This document shows, in pieces, positions 58,101-64,000 of a stretch of 64,000 nt of DNA. The DNA is from Lamellibrachia satsuma (taxonomy: Eukaryota; Annelida; Polychaeta; Sabellida; Siboglinidae), in contig BSQZ01000025.1 in assembly GCA_033239005.1 (NCBI GenBank), positions 7,172,001 to 7,236,000 on the forward strand. The letters are read 5' to 3'. How positions within the stretch are numbered: position 1 is the stretch's first letter; each line of letters begins with the position of its first letter. Position numbers and translations under genes: made by a program. The notes below the pieces were generated by a model. The model saw nothing but the letters and a program-made list of their open reading frames with translations. It made no database searches and was not told where the DNA came from.

Positions 58101-60198
58101 ATTGACCTTGCCATTCAGCATGCAGTATACACATGATATTGACCTTGCCATTCAACATGCAGTATATACATGATATTGACCTTGCCATTCAGCATGCAGT
58201 ATAAACATGATATTGACCGTGCCATTCAGCATGCAGTGTAAACATGATATTGACCTTGCCATTCAGCATGCAGTGTAAACATGATATTGACCTTGCCATT
58301 CAGCATGCAGTGTAAACATGATATTCACCGTGCCATTCAGCATGCAGTGTAAACATTATATTCGAGTTGAAACATTCAAATAATTAAAAAGATAGCATTC
58401 AAATTATATTTAAACATTCTAGTTCATTCAAACTTGTGCAGTCACGATGTTATAATAGATATAGTTTATACTATATATCATGATTTAGAACAGATATAGT
58501 TTATACCATATAACATGATTGAGACTTGATATATTTTATACTATATATATCATGATTTAGAATAGATATAGTTTATATTATATAACATAATTTAGACTAT
58601 ATATAGTTTATACTATATAGCATGATTTAGAATAGATATAGATTATACTATATAACATGATTTAGAATAAATATAGTTTAAACTATAACATAATTTAGAG
58701 TAGATACAGTTTATACTATATATATATCATGATTTAGAATAGATATAGTTTATACTGTATAACATGATTTTATGTTAAAAACAATCTGACTTGGCACCTT
58801 CAAATTGTATGTTTTTCTGCTAATTGTCAATGTGTCCAATTGTAGCAGTCCATGTGTCCTATTGTAGCAGTCCATGTGTCCAATTGTAGCAGTCCATGTG
58901 TCCTATTGTAGCAGTCCATGTGTCCTATTGTAGCAGTCCATGTGTCCAATTGTAGCAGTCCATGTGTCCTATTGTAGCAGTCCATGTGTCCAATTGTAGC
59001 AGTCCATGTGTCCTGTTGTAGCAGTCCATGTGTCCTATTGTAGCAGTCCATGTGTCCTGTTGTAGCAGTCCATGTGTCCTGTTGTAGCAGTCCATGTGTC
59101 CTGTTGTAGCAGTCCATGTGTCCTATTGTAGCAGTCCATGTGTCCTGTTGTAGCAGTCCATGTGTCCTGTTGTAGCAGTCCATGTGTCCTGTTGTAGCAG
59201 TCCATGTGTCCTGTTGTAGCAGTCCATGTGTCCTGTTGTAGCAGTCCATGTGTCATGTTGTAGCAGTCCATGTGTCCTATTGTAGCAGTCCATGTGTCCT
59301 GTTGTAGCAGTCCATGTGTCCTATTGTAGCAGTCCATGTGTCCTGTTGTAGCAGTCCATGTGTCCTATTGTAGCAGTCCATGTGTCCTGTTGTAGCAGTC
59401 CATGTGTCCTATTGTAGCAGTCCATGTGTCCTGTTGTAGCAGTCCATCATGGATGTGACCGTAGAAGACAGTCCCGGGGGCGGCCACACTGTGCACTTGG
59501 TGGGTGATTCAAGTAGACACAGTTATGTTTGACGTTCTCCACTTTAAGAGAGACTAATGTCTTGTTTTCTCATTGAATGATTTCACTTATGAGACCTTCT
59601 TTTTTGGAGTTTCTTGCTTTGTTGCTGTCAACTCTTACCAATCATGCTATGTCTACTCAACAACCACCCTATTTGGCTAGTCTCCTGCATCTTTCAAATA
59701 TCCGCAGGCAGCTCAGATCGTCTGTCTCACAACTTGTTCCTATAACTAAGCTTAGCCTGGGCAGGTGCTTTCTCTGTAGCTGCGCCCAAAGTCTGGACCA
59801 AACCCCCATCACCTTAAAATCATTTGAAAATATATCCGGCTACCTTCCGCAAAAATCTCAAAAGATATATTTTTTTAATTGCAATTCCACCATAAATCCT
59901 CTCCAGTCTGTTGCTCTGATGATGACTTTTGTGTATCCCTGTTCATGATGTCATGCTTAATGATTCCAGCTTGTTGTGGCTCTGAGCTTGGGTTCCTGAC
60001 ACGCACGCGCCTGCGCCTGGTTAGGTGCAGGGGTTGTACCCAGGTTATGTAGTGTACAGTCTTTATTTTGTTGTTTTGCAGCCGAGCGAAGATTCACTGA
60101 TACAGATCGAGGATGGATCAACTCACATCATCTGTGGCAACGAGTCACTGCGAGTGCAGCTGCGTGACACACTGCTCAAATGTCTGGAGAAATTATAG
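37734..60198 (+). CDS. INTS9: INTS9, Integrator complex subunit 9 (complete, 21 exons)
   Basis: Nuclear scaffold partner of the INTS11 endonuclease in the Integrator complex, which cleaves snRNA and many nascent transcripts. Twenty-one plus-strand exons with GT-AG introns join without a frame break to 1,971 bp, 656 residues, close to the human protein. The MBL fold is at the N-terminus and the beta-CASP insert in the middle (about 290-450), with a basic SKKRKLDD segment in exon 19 and the C-terminal INTS11-binding part at the end. The zinc motif of active relatives is lost ([10 protein letters not shown], residues 105-114), as expected for this pseudoenzyme subunit. Exon 1 codes for only three residues. 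Introns carry at least fifteen tandem arrays, four of them overlapping a splice junction. Confidence 0.97.
37743..39020. other. INTS9 intron 1, no recognised element
   Basis: AT-rich. I see no gene on either strand and no clear repeat before the 39,021 hairpin. Confidence 0.5.
39021..39058. repeat. Perfect 17-bp inverted repeat (hairpin)
   Basis: Arms ttagggtcactgtttca and its exact complement are separated by 4 bp. In INTS9 intron 1. It may mark a transposon end: tatagtggactctgcttaac follows. Confidence 0.85.
39889..40065. repeat. 36-bp in-frame minisatellite spanning the INTS9 exon 2 acceptor
   Basis: Five copies with the acceptor-like CAG ending at 39,909, 39,945, 39,981, 40,017 and 40,053, exactly 36 bp apart. 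The unit contains tgtccactgcag|tactgt. The frame stays open through all copies and repeats Tyr-Cys-Leu-Ser-like residues. Confidence 0.94.
40054..40181 (+). CDS. INTS9: INTS9 exon 2
   Basis: Encodes [40 protein letters not shown] and VQ, the first MBL strands. Acceptor ttcattgcag is the last of five 36-bp repeats, all open in this frame. Donor gtaagg. Confidence 0.95.
40196..40946 (+). mobile_element. 5'-truncated CR1 copy in INTS9 intron 2
   Basis: Starts at tttgggaaatgtaaatgcct, 14 bp after the exon 2 donor, and runs through the reverse transcriptase C-terminus ([60 protein letters not shown]) to the shared 3' tail. The frame is intact for 200+ codons, so the insertion is young. Sense orientation. 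Confidence 0.92.
41276..41345 (+). CDS. INTS9: INTS9 exon 3
   Basis: Encodes [20 protein letters not shown] then LGG. Acceptor ttttttttcag, donor gtgagt. Less conserved than its neighbours. Confidence 0.88.
41588..41650 (+). CDS. INTS9: INTS9 exon 4
   Basis: Encodes [20 protein letters not shown] and K. Acceptor tttgcag, donor gtaagg. Its last 29 bases are repeated with the donor in the following intron. Confidence 0.92.
41622..42155. repeat. 62-bp minisatellite spanning the INTS9 exon 4 donor, 9 donors
   Basis: The unit holds agtgagcctgagtttaatgt, acctaag|gtaagg and about 30 bp of intron. Donors fall at 41,650, 41,712, 41,774, 41,836, 41,898, 41,960, 42,022, 42,084 and 42,150. The last two copies have diverged. 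62 is not a multiple of three. Confidence 0.96.
42269..42408 (+). CDS. INTS9: INTS9 exon 5 (degenerate zinc motif)
   Basis: Encodes [40 protein letters not shown] and PTLHIG. The position of the MBL His-x-His-x-Asp-His motif reads NLHCMM. Acceptor gctccag, donor gtgggt, which seeds a 32-bp array. Confidence 0.96.
42405..42985. repeat. 32-bp G-rich minisatellite starting at the INTS9 exon 5 donor
   Basis: About 18 copies of gtgggtggggtgctggagat plus gaggtggaacag. The real donor GGCAG|gtgggt is the first; most copies repeat acag|gtgggt or a close variant. Strongly G-rich on the coding strand. Confidence 0.93.
43212..43298 (+). CDS. INTS9: INTS9 exon 6
   Basis: Encodes [20 protein letters not shown] then KWKQANIQ. 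Acceptor ctgctcag, donor gtaggt. Confidence 0.95.
43575..44420. repeat. 14-bp pyrimidine-rich minisatellite, about 60 copies
   Basis: Unit ctccctgtctacca/ct in INTS9 intron 6. Almost all pyrimidine on the plus strand. It gives long Ser/Leu/Pro/Tyr open frames in all forward frames; these are not genes. Confidence 0.96.
44453..44575. repeat. 28-bp tandem repeat, 4 copies
   Basis: Unit ctgacttgttggtggtggac plus tgtgaacg, in INTS9 intron 6, next to the GIY-YIG relic. Confidence 0.92.
44576..44830 (-). pseudogene. Penelope-like retroelement GIY-YIG endonuclease relic
   Basis: The minus strand reads [20 protein letters not shown] then [17 protein letters not shown], the GIY-YIG pattern (AYIGETGR...R..EH) of Penelope-like elements. 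Upstream, in another frame, [15 protein letters not shown] fits the region before it. Frameshifted and truncated. Confidence 0.75.
44919..45060. repeat. 33-bp tandem repeat, 4 copies
   Basis: Unit aatgcaataacattattgtg plus tatgttcacagtt, in INTS9 intron 6. Confidence 0.92.
45614..45734 (+). CDS. INTS9: INTS9 exon 7
   Basis: Encodes [20 protein letters not shown] then [20 protein letters not shown]. Matches the family WRRCY block. Acceptor gttttag, donor gtatgc. Confidence 0.95.
46008..46128. repeat. (GGCT)n-rich microsatellite
   Basis: Interrupted ctggctggctggctcgctga type repeat in INTS9 intron 7, ending about 70 bp before exon 8. Confidence 0.95.
46198..46287 (+). CDS. INTS9: INTS9 exon 8
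   Basis: Encodes [20 protein letters not shown] then [10 protein letters not shown]. Acceptor tgtgtag, donor gtactg. Confidence 0.95.
46857..46901 (+). CDS. INTS9: INTS9 exon 9
   Basis: Encodes [15 protein letters not shown]. Acceptor gtcctcag, donor gtaggg. A pogo-like element begins 40 bp downstream. Confidence 0.94.
46941..48306. mobile_element. Non-autonomous pogo/Tigger-like DNA transposon
   Basis: Termini cagtagtacctgcc are identical for 14 bp in inverted orientation, and similarity continues (gaacggac / caacggac). Flanked on both sides by TA, the mariner-superfamily target. No transposase is recognised. A CR1 fragment is inserted inside. In INTS9 intron 9. Confidence 0.8.
47041..47275 (+). 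mobile_element. Short CR1 3' fragment nested in the pogo-like element
   Basis: Encodes [20 protein letters not shown] then [20 protein letters not shown], followed by the CR1 tail gttggactctcgataagcca and gttaaatcttgttaaaa. Confidence 0.9.
48650..48761 (+). CDS. INTS9: INTS9 exon 10
   Basis: Encodes [20 protein letters not shown] then [17 protein letters not shown]. Acceptor gtcctcag, donor gtgagt. Confidence 0.95.
49089..49269 (+). CDS. INTS9: INTS9 exon 11
   Basis: Encodes [40 protein letters not shown] and [19 protein letters not shown]. Beta-CASP region. Acceptor catttcag, donor gtacgt. Confidence 0.96.
49497..50395. repeat. 89-bp minisatellite, 10 copies with dimeric higher-order pattern
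   Basis: Unit starts actgtcactcactgacacta in INTS9 intron 11. From the second copy on, units alternate between gacacaaag and gacaaaaag, giving a 178-bp higher-order period. The 67-codon open frames here are repeat artefacts. Confidence 0.96.
50606..50666 (+). CDS. INTS9: INTS9 exon 12
   Basis: Encodes [20 protein letters not shown]. The [12 protein letters not shown] block is highly conserved. Acceptor tctcacag, donor gtgagt. Confidence 0.96.
51176..51592. repeat. 35-bp minisatellite, 12 copies
   Basis: Unit atgacagacgaacacgatgg plus cctccctttagcaac in INTS9 intron 12; the only common variant is cacg/catg. Each unit ends in an acceptor-like ccctttagc. Confidence 0.96.
51730..51772 (+). CDS. 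INTS9: INTS9 exon 13
   Basis: 43 bp encoding [14 protein letters not shown] plus one base. Acceptor ttttttcag, donor gtgggt. Confidence 0.92.
52096..53167. repeat. 36-bp minisatellite, about 30 copies
   Basis: Unit ttgacaaacccgggtcatat plus ctcatgatacaaccag in INTS9 intron 13. The main variants are cccggg/cctggg and gtcat/gttat. Both strands are open for long stretches because 36 is divisible by three. Confidence 0.97.
53283..53560. repeat. 31-bp minisatellite, about 9 copies, ending 18 bp before INTS9 exon 14
   Basis: Unit tatggtcactggctgttgac plus actgtcatatg, some copies lacking a gt-containing piece. Confidence 0.94.
53579..53707 (+). CDS. INTS9: INTS9 exon 14
   Basis: Encodes [40 protein letters not shown] and IVT. 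Acceptor ccattcag, donor gttagt. A 31-bp array ends 18 bp upstream. Confidence 0.96.
54058..54113 (+). CDS. INTS9: INTS9 exon 15
   Basis: Encodes [19 protein letters not shown]. Acceptor gattatag, donor gttagt. Confidence 0.95.
54453..54602 (+). CDS. INTS9: INTS9 exon 16
   Basis: Encodes [40 protein letters not shown] and [10 protein letters not shown]. Acceptor gtttcccag, donor gtgagg. Confidence 0.95.
54710..55150. mobile_element. Internal part of the MITE-like family (copy D)
   Basis: Similar along its length to 20,590-21,020 in the same orientation (for example tttgctagtctcatttcaaa and caacttttatatgtagttttt versus caacttttgtacgtagttttt). It lacks the terminal motifs. In INTS9 intron 16. 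Confidence 0.75.
55392..55812. repeat. 52-bp minisatellite, 8 copies, ending 22 bp before INTS9 exon 17
   Basis: Unit acattttgtctgacagttca, cacttcttgtcattgccatg, tttcttgaacga. Copies are nearly identical. Confidence 0.96.
55835..55921 (+). CDS. INTS9: INTS9 exon 17
   Basis: Encodes [20 protein letters not shown] then FEKVDLDAE. Acceptor cctccccag, donor gtatgg. Confidence 0.93.
56599..56697 (+). CDS. INTS9: INTS9 exon 18
   Basis: Encodes [20 protein letters not shown] then [13 protein letters not shown]. Acceptor gtccaacag, donor gtgggt. Confidence 0.94.
57395..57662. repeat. 38-bp minisatellite, 7 copies, ending 24 bp before INTS9 exon 19
   Basis: Unit gttatcagttgaactcatcc plus ttgacctcatagaggcat, with gtt/ctt variants. 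Confidence 0.95.
57687..57812 (+). CDS. INTS9: INTS9 exon 19
   Basis: Encodes [20 protein letters not shown] then a segment ending [17 protein letters not shown] resembles a nuclear localisation signal. Acceptor tatcaacag, donor gttggt. Confidence 0.93.
57865..58365. repeat. 37-bp minisatellite, about 13 copies
   Basis: Unit ttgccattcagcatgcagtg plus taaacatgatattgacc in INTS9 intron 19, starting about 50 bp after the exon 19 donor. Confidence 0.95.
58448..58770. repeat. AT-rich 35-62 bp tandem repeat
   Basis: Units of catgatttagaatagatata gtttatactatata type with variable length. Each unit can form a tatagtttatactata hairpin. INTS9 intron 19. Confidence 0.85.
58833..59452. repeat. 22-bp minisatellite spanning the INTS9 exon 20 acceptor, about 28 copies
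   Basis: Unit tgtcctgttgtagcagtcca plus tg, with cctg/ccta/ccaa variants. Each copy contains ttgtagcag|TCCAT, the exon 20 acceptor and first five exon bases. The last copy is the functional one. Confidence 0.96.
59443..59499 (+). CDS. INTS9: INTS9 exon 20
   Basis: 57 bp encoding [19 protein letters not shown]. Acceptor tgttgtagcag is the last of about 28 copies of a 22-bp repeat. Donor gtgggt. Confidence 0.9.
59500..60081. other. INTS9 intron 20
   Basis: A 123-codon open frame (59,577-59,948) resembles a decayed LINE reading: [28 protein letters not shown] [16 protein letters not shown]. The similarity is weak, so I assign no element. Confidence 0.4.
60082..60198 (+). CDS. INTS9: INTS9 exon 21 (C-terminus)
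   Basis: Encodes [38 protein letters not shown] and TAG. Acceptor ttttgcag. The ESLRVQLRD block is typical of the C-terminal domain that pairs with INTS11. Confidence 0.96.
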   Translation, partial: PSEDSLIQIEDGSTHIICGNESLRVQLRDTLLKCLEKL

Positions 60199-60322
60199 CA
60201 CCAACAACAAAGTTGTGCTCCCACGACGTCAAAGACAAACAAACGATTCTTCTTGTTAATATTTGTTGTAGACTTTGTGTTCCATATTTCTGTAATGTTG
60301 TCAAAAGCATTCATCAGTGATT

Positions 60323-60328
60323 AATAAA
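60323..60328 (+). terminator. INTS9: INTS9 polyadenylation signal
   Basis: AATAAA 125 bp after the stop codon, followed by a GT/T-rich stretch. Confidence 0.8.
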
Positions 60329-60769
60329 GTTTGTATCTTGTAGTTGTGAAATAGCATCATGTTGTAGGCACAAAGACAACACAATGGTGATAATGGTGGA
60401 CGGAATGGAAATGGCAGCATGTTCCTTCCACACGTGTTTTGTATCAGTGAGGAGATCAAGGGGGGTGGTCAGGAAGAGGGAGATGATCGAAGGGAGACCA
60501 AGAAGACAGGAAGACCAAGGGGACAGATGGCAAGACAGAAACAGGGAAACCGAGAGGAACAAGTGGAAACAGACGTAACATTACAACATGGCCTGTAATC
60601 TGCAACTTTGAAGGCCACATCGACGGATGCTACACCCAGCTTTTGCATTCACTGCTTGGTGTCAGATGGCAGGACTGTATGACCAACACCTGCCACCATT
60701 GTTTGTTGACTGTGCTAAGGAGACAACTGCAATTTGATGGTCACTGCACGAAGGCAGTCGACCAACCTG

Positions 60770-62330
60770 TCTCCGGTGCTACAGGTGGGTGGGACAGGAA
60801 ACACTCTAGTGCTACAGGTGGGTGGGGCAGGAAACCCTCTAGTGCTACAGGTGGGTGGGGCAGGAAACCCTCTAGTGCTACAGGTGGGTGGGGCAGGAAA
60901 CCCCCTAGTGCTACAGGTGGGTGGGGCAGGAAACCCCTAGTGCTACAGGTGGGTGGGGCAGGAAACCCTCTAGTGCTACAGGTGGGTGGGTCAGGAAACC
61001 CCCTAGTGCTACAGGTGGGTGGGGCAGGAAACCCCCTAGTGCTACAGGTGGGTGGGTCAGGAAACCCCCTAGTGCTACAGGTGGGTGGGGCAGGAAACCC
61101 CCTAGTGCTACAGGTGGGTGGGGCAGGAAACCCCCTAGTGCTACAGGTGGGTGGGGCAGGAAACCCTCTAGTGCTACAGGTGGGTGGGGCAGGAAACCCT
61201 CTAGTGCTTCAGGTGGGTGGGGCAGGAAACCCTCTAGTGCTACAGGTGGGTGGGGCAGGAAACCCTCTAGTGCTACAGCTGGGTGGGGCAGGAAACCATC
61301 TAGTGCTACAGGTGGGTGGGTCAGGAAACCCCCTAGTGCTACAGGTGGGTGGGGCAGGAAACCCCCTAGTGCTACAGGTGGGTGGGTCAGGAAACCCTCT
61401 AGTGCTACAGGTGGGTGGGGCAGGAAACCCTCTAGTGCTTCAGGTGGGTGGGGCAGGAAACCCTCTAGTGCTACAGGTGGGTGGGGCAGGAAACCCCCTA
61501 GTGCTACAGGTGGGTGGGGCAGGAAACCCCCTAGTGCTACAGGTGGGTGGGGCAGGAAACCCTCTAGTGCTACAGGTGGGTGGGGCAGGAAACCCCCTAG
61601 TGCTACAGGTGGGTGGGGCAGGAAACCCCCTAGTGCTTCAGGTGGGTGGGGCAGGAAACCCCCTAGTGCTACAGGTGGGTGGGGCAGGAAACCCCCTAGT
61701 GCTACAGGTGGGTGGGGCAGGACATCCCCTAGTGCTACAGGTGGGTGGGGCAGGAAACCCCCTAGTGCTTCAGGTGGGTGGGGCAGGAAACCCCCTAGTG
61801 CTACAGGTGGGTGGGGCAGGAAACCCTCTAGTGCTACAGGTGGGTGGGGCAGGAAACCCCCTAGTGCTACAGGTGGGTGGGGCAGGAAACCCCCTAGTGC
61901 TACAGGTGGGTGGGGCAGGAAACCCCTCTAGTGCTACAGGTGGGTGGGGCAGGAAACCCCCTAGTGCTACAGTTGGGTGGGGCAGGAAACCCTCTAGTGC
62001 TACAGGTGGGTGGGGCAGGAAACACTCTAGTGCTACAGGTGGGTGGAGCAGGAAACCCTCTAGTGCTACAGCTGGGTGGGGCAGGAAAACCCCCCAGTGC
62101 TACAGGTGGGTGGGGCAGGAAACCCCCTAGTGCTACAGCTGGGTGGGGCAGGAAACCCTCTAGTGCTACAGCTGGGTGGGGCAGGAAAACCCCCCAGTGC
62201 TACAGGTGGGTGGGGCAGGAAACCCCCTAGTGCTACAGCTGGGTGGGGCAGGAAATCCCCTAGTGCTACAGCTGGGTGGGACAGGAAAACCCCCAGTGCT
62301 ACATCTGGGCAGGTCAAGAAACACCTTAGT
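60770..62330. repeat. 33-bp G-rich minisatellite, about 47 copies
   Basis: Unit tgctacaggtgggtggggca plus ggaaaccccctag. It starts about 440 bp downstream of the INTS9 polyadenylation signal. Each unit has four G runs of two or more (ggtgggtggggcagg). Open for hundreds of codons because 33 is divisible by three; not a gene. Distal copies carry agctgggtgg and aaaaccccccag variants. Confidence 0.97.
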
Positions 62331-62514
62331 GCTACGATGGCGAAAGAAGCTCTGTGACATGCCCTGTGAAGTTATTGTGACGTCATTGGTGCTGCATGAC
62401 ATTCATCACTGGCGTCGCCGTGGGCGCATAGGGCGGGCGCGTGCGCGTGCGTGTCAACGTTTGATACGTGGCCAACAACTCCAAATTTGTAACAATTTCG
62501 CCTAACTTGGGAAC

Positions 62515-62733
62515 ATGATCTGTGATGAGGCGATATTGGACATCGAAGAGAAGAGCGTAGCCGGGACATCGTCAATGTTTGGTCGGCTGCGCAAGCGTTT
62601 GTGGAAGACCGTGTGGCAGTTAGGAGGAGATGTCAGGTGTACGGAGCAATACTACGATAGACGTCGCTCTATGGATCTGAACCGCGGGCACCGTACTGAA
62701 AGCAAATTACAAAGTTGCAAGCCTTACATATAA
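62515..62733 (+). other. Open reading frame of unknown status
   Basis: 72 codons starting MICDEAILDIEEKSVAGTSS, with a basic RLRKRLWKTVWQL segment, between two arrays. I do not recognise it. It could be a first exon of a gene continuing to the right or a chance frame; no donor stands out. Confidence 0.25.
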
Positions 62734-62984
62734 TACACCTTAGATCCGTCATGGATAATACGAAGACACCGCCTAGTCAACAAGGAACTACCACAAAGAG
62801 CCCAAGCATGGAACAGTTGCTGGTGTAAGTAACTATCAGAAGGACAGATCATCTAGCTCGGATGAAGACGTATTCCTACTTGCTCAAGAAACCCTGACTT
62901 GGAGAGGACTGCTATCTTGGGAAGTTTGGCTGTTTCGAAGGTTGATAGGGCAATTGCGCTCTAAAAAACAATACCGTGAACCGC

Positions 62985-64000
62985 GGTGACACTTCGGTGA
63001 TCCCGTGTTGACAGTGATGCAAGTCTGTGAATTGCTAAACACTGTCTGCCAAACGTTGGACTGCTGGGGATGGCACAAATGGATGGCTAAACACTGGTAG
63101 CCAAACGTCGGACTGCTGGGGGTGGCACAAATGGATGGCTAAACACTGTGTGCCAAACGTCGGGATGCTGGGGGTGGCACAAATGGATGGCTAAACACTT
63201 TCTGCCAAACGTCGGGCTGCTGGGGGTGGCACTAATGGATGGCTAAACACTGTGTGCCAAACGTAGGGCTGCTGGGGGTGGCACAAATGGATGGCTAAAC
63301 ACTGGTAGCCAAACTTCGGACTGCTGGGGGTGGCACAAATGGATGGCTAAACACTGTGTGCCAAACGTCGGGCTGCTGGGGGTGGCACAAATGGATGGCT
63401 AAACACAGTCTGCCAAACGTCGGACTGCTGGGGTTGGCACAAATGGATGGCTAAACACTGTGTGCCAAACGTCGGGCTGCTGGGGGGGGGGTGGCACAAA
63501 TGGATGGCTAAACACTTTCTGCCAAACGTCGGAATGCTGGGGTGGCACAAATGGATGGCTAAACACTGTGTGCCAAACGTCGGGCTGCTGGGGGTGGCAC
63601 AAATGGATGGCTAAACACTGTCTGCCAAACGTCGGACTGCTGGGGTTGGCACAAATGGATGGCTAAACAATGTCTGCCAAACATTGGACTGCTGTGGGTG
63701 GCACAAATGGATGGCTAAACACTGGTAGCCAAACGTCGGACTGCTGGGGGTGGCACAAATGGATGGCTAAACACTGTTTGCCAAACGTAGGGCTGCTGGG
63801 GGTGGCACAAATGGATGGCTAAACACTGTCTGCCAAACGTAGGGCTGCTGGGGGTGGCACAAATGGATGGCTAAACACTGCCAGCCAAACGTCGGACTGC
63901 TGGGGGTGGCACAAATGGATGGCTAAACGCTTCCAGCCAAACGTCAGGCTGCTGGGAGTGGCACAAATGGATGGCTAAACACTGTCTGCCAAACGTAGGG
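62985..64000. repeat. 52-bp minisatellite, about 19 copies, running off the right edge
   Basis: Unit ggctaaacactgtctgccaa, acgtcgggctgctgggggtg, gcacaaatggat. Variants alternate among tgtctgcc, tgtgtgcc and tggtagcc, and among cgggct, cggact and aggGct. Confidence 0.96.

Noticed and set aside
58827..59337. [12 protein letters not shown] repeat protein on the minus strand
   Set aside because: Read from the 22-bp acceptor array of INTS9 exon 20; the opposite strand explains the sequence.
60643..62230. A 495-codon repetitive protein gene
   Set aside because: The frame is open only because the 33-bp unit is divisible by three; two forward frames are open at once, there is no splice or start context, and composition is that of the repeat.

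Overview
This window is metazoan nuclear DNA. It holds three intron-rich genes with GT-AG introns and abundant transposon relics: CR1, other non-LTR and Penelope-like retroelement pieces, Merlin, hAT and pogo-like DNA transposons, MITEs and tRNA-derived short elements. Tandem minisatellites are unusually dense. My leading guess is an invertebrate deuterostome, most likely a cephalochordate (amphioxus). I recall, without being able to check it here, that minisatellites spanning exon-intron borders were described in amphioxus. A lophotrochozoan cannot be excluded from this sequence alone.

Layout. (1) 1-15,390, minus strand: the 5' part of NPC1 (Niemann-Pick C1, lysosomal cholesterol export), exons 1-5; the rest lies beyond the left edge. 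Its 9-kb intron 1 holds nested hAT elements, a foldback element, a decayed Merlin transposon and an internally deleted CR1. (2) 15.4-27.2 kb: gene-poor, with a nearly full-length frameshifted CR1 (minus), a MITE, a cluster of 'gatctcggcctg' motifs and minisatellites. (3) 27,234-37,180, minus strand: a complete 12-exon PDIA6/P5 gene (440 aa, two CGHC thioredoxin domains, C-terminal KDEL). (4) 37,181-37,733: a 553-bp divergent intergenic promoter region. (5) 37,734-60,198, plus strand: a complete 21-exon INTS9 gene (656 aa, Integrator subunit 9, a catalytically dead MBL/beta-CASP protein). (6) 60.3-64.0 kb: a 33-bp G-rich array and a 52-bp array running off the right edge. I reconstructed the exons by hand; reading phase is maintained across every junction, and the PDIA6 and INTS9 lengths agree with the family.

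The striking pattern is that at least seven minisatellite arrays begin exactly on a splice junction and repeat it: donors of NPC1 exon 2, PDIA6 exon 3, INTS9 exons 4 and 5; acceptors of NPC1 exon 5, INTS9 exons 2 and 20. All three genes are affected. Two arrays (33 bp in NPC1 exon 2, 36 bp upstream of INTS9 exon 2) have unit lengths divisible by three and stay open, so use of alternative copies would add 11- or 12-residue blocks. Three more arrays stop 18-24 bp short of an INTS9 acceptor.

The three genes have unrelated housekeeping roles: lysosomal sterol transport, ER disulfide chemistry and nuclear snRNA/mRNA 3'-end processing. Only PDIA6 and INTS9 look linked, through a shared promoter region.
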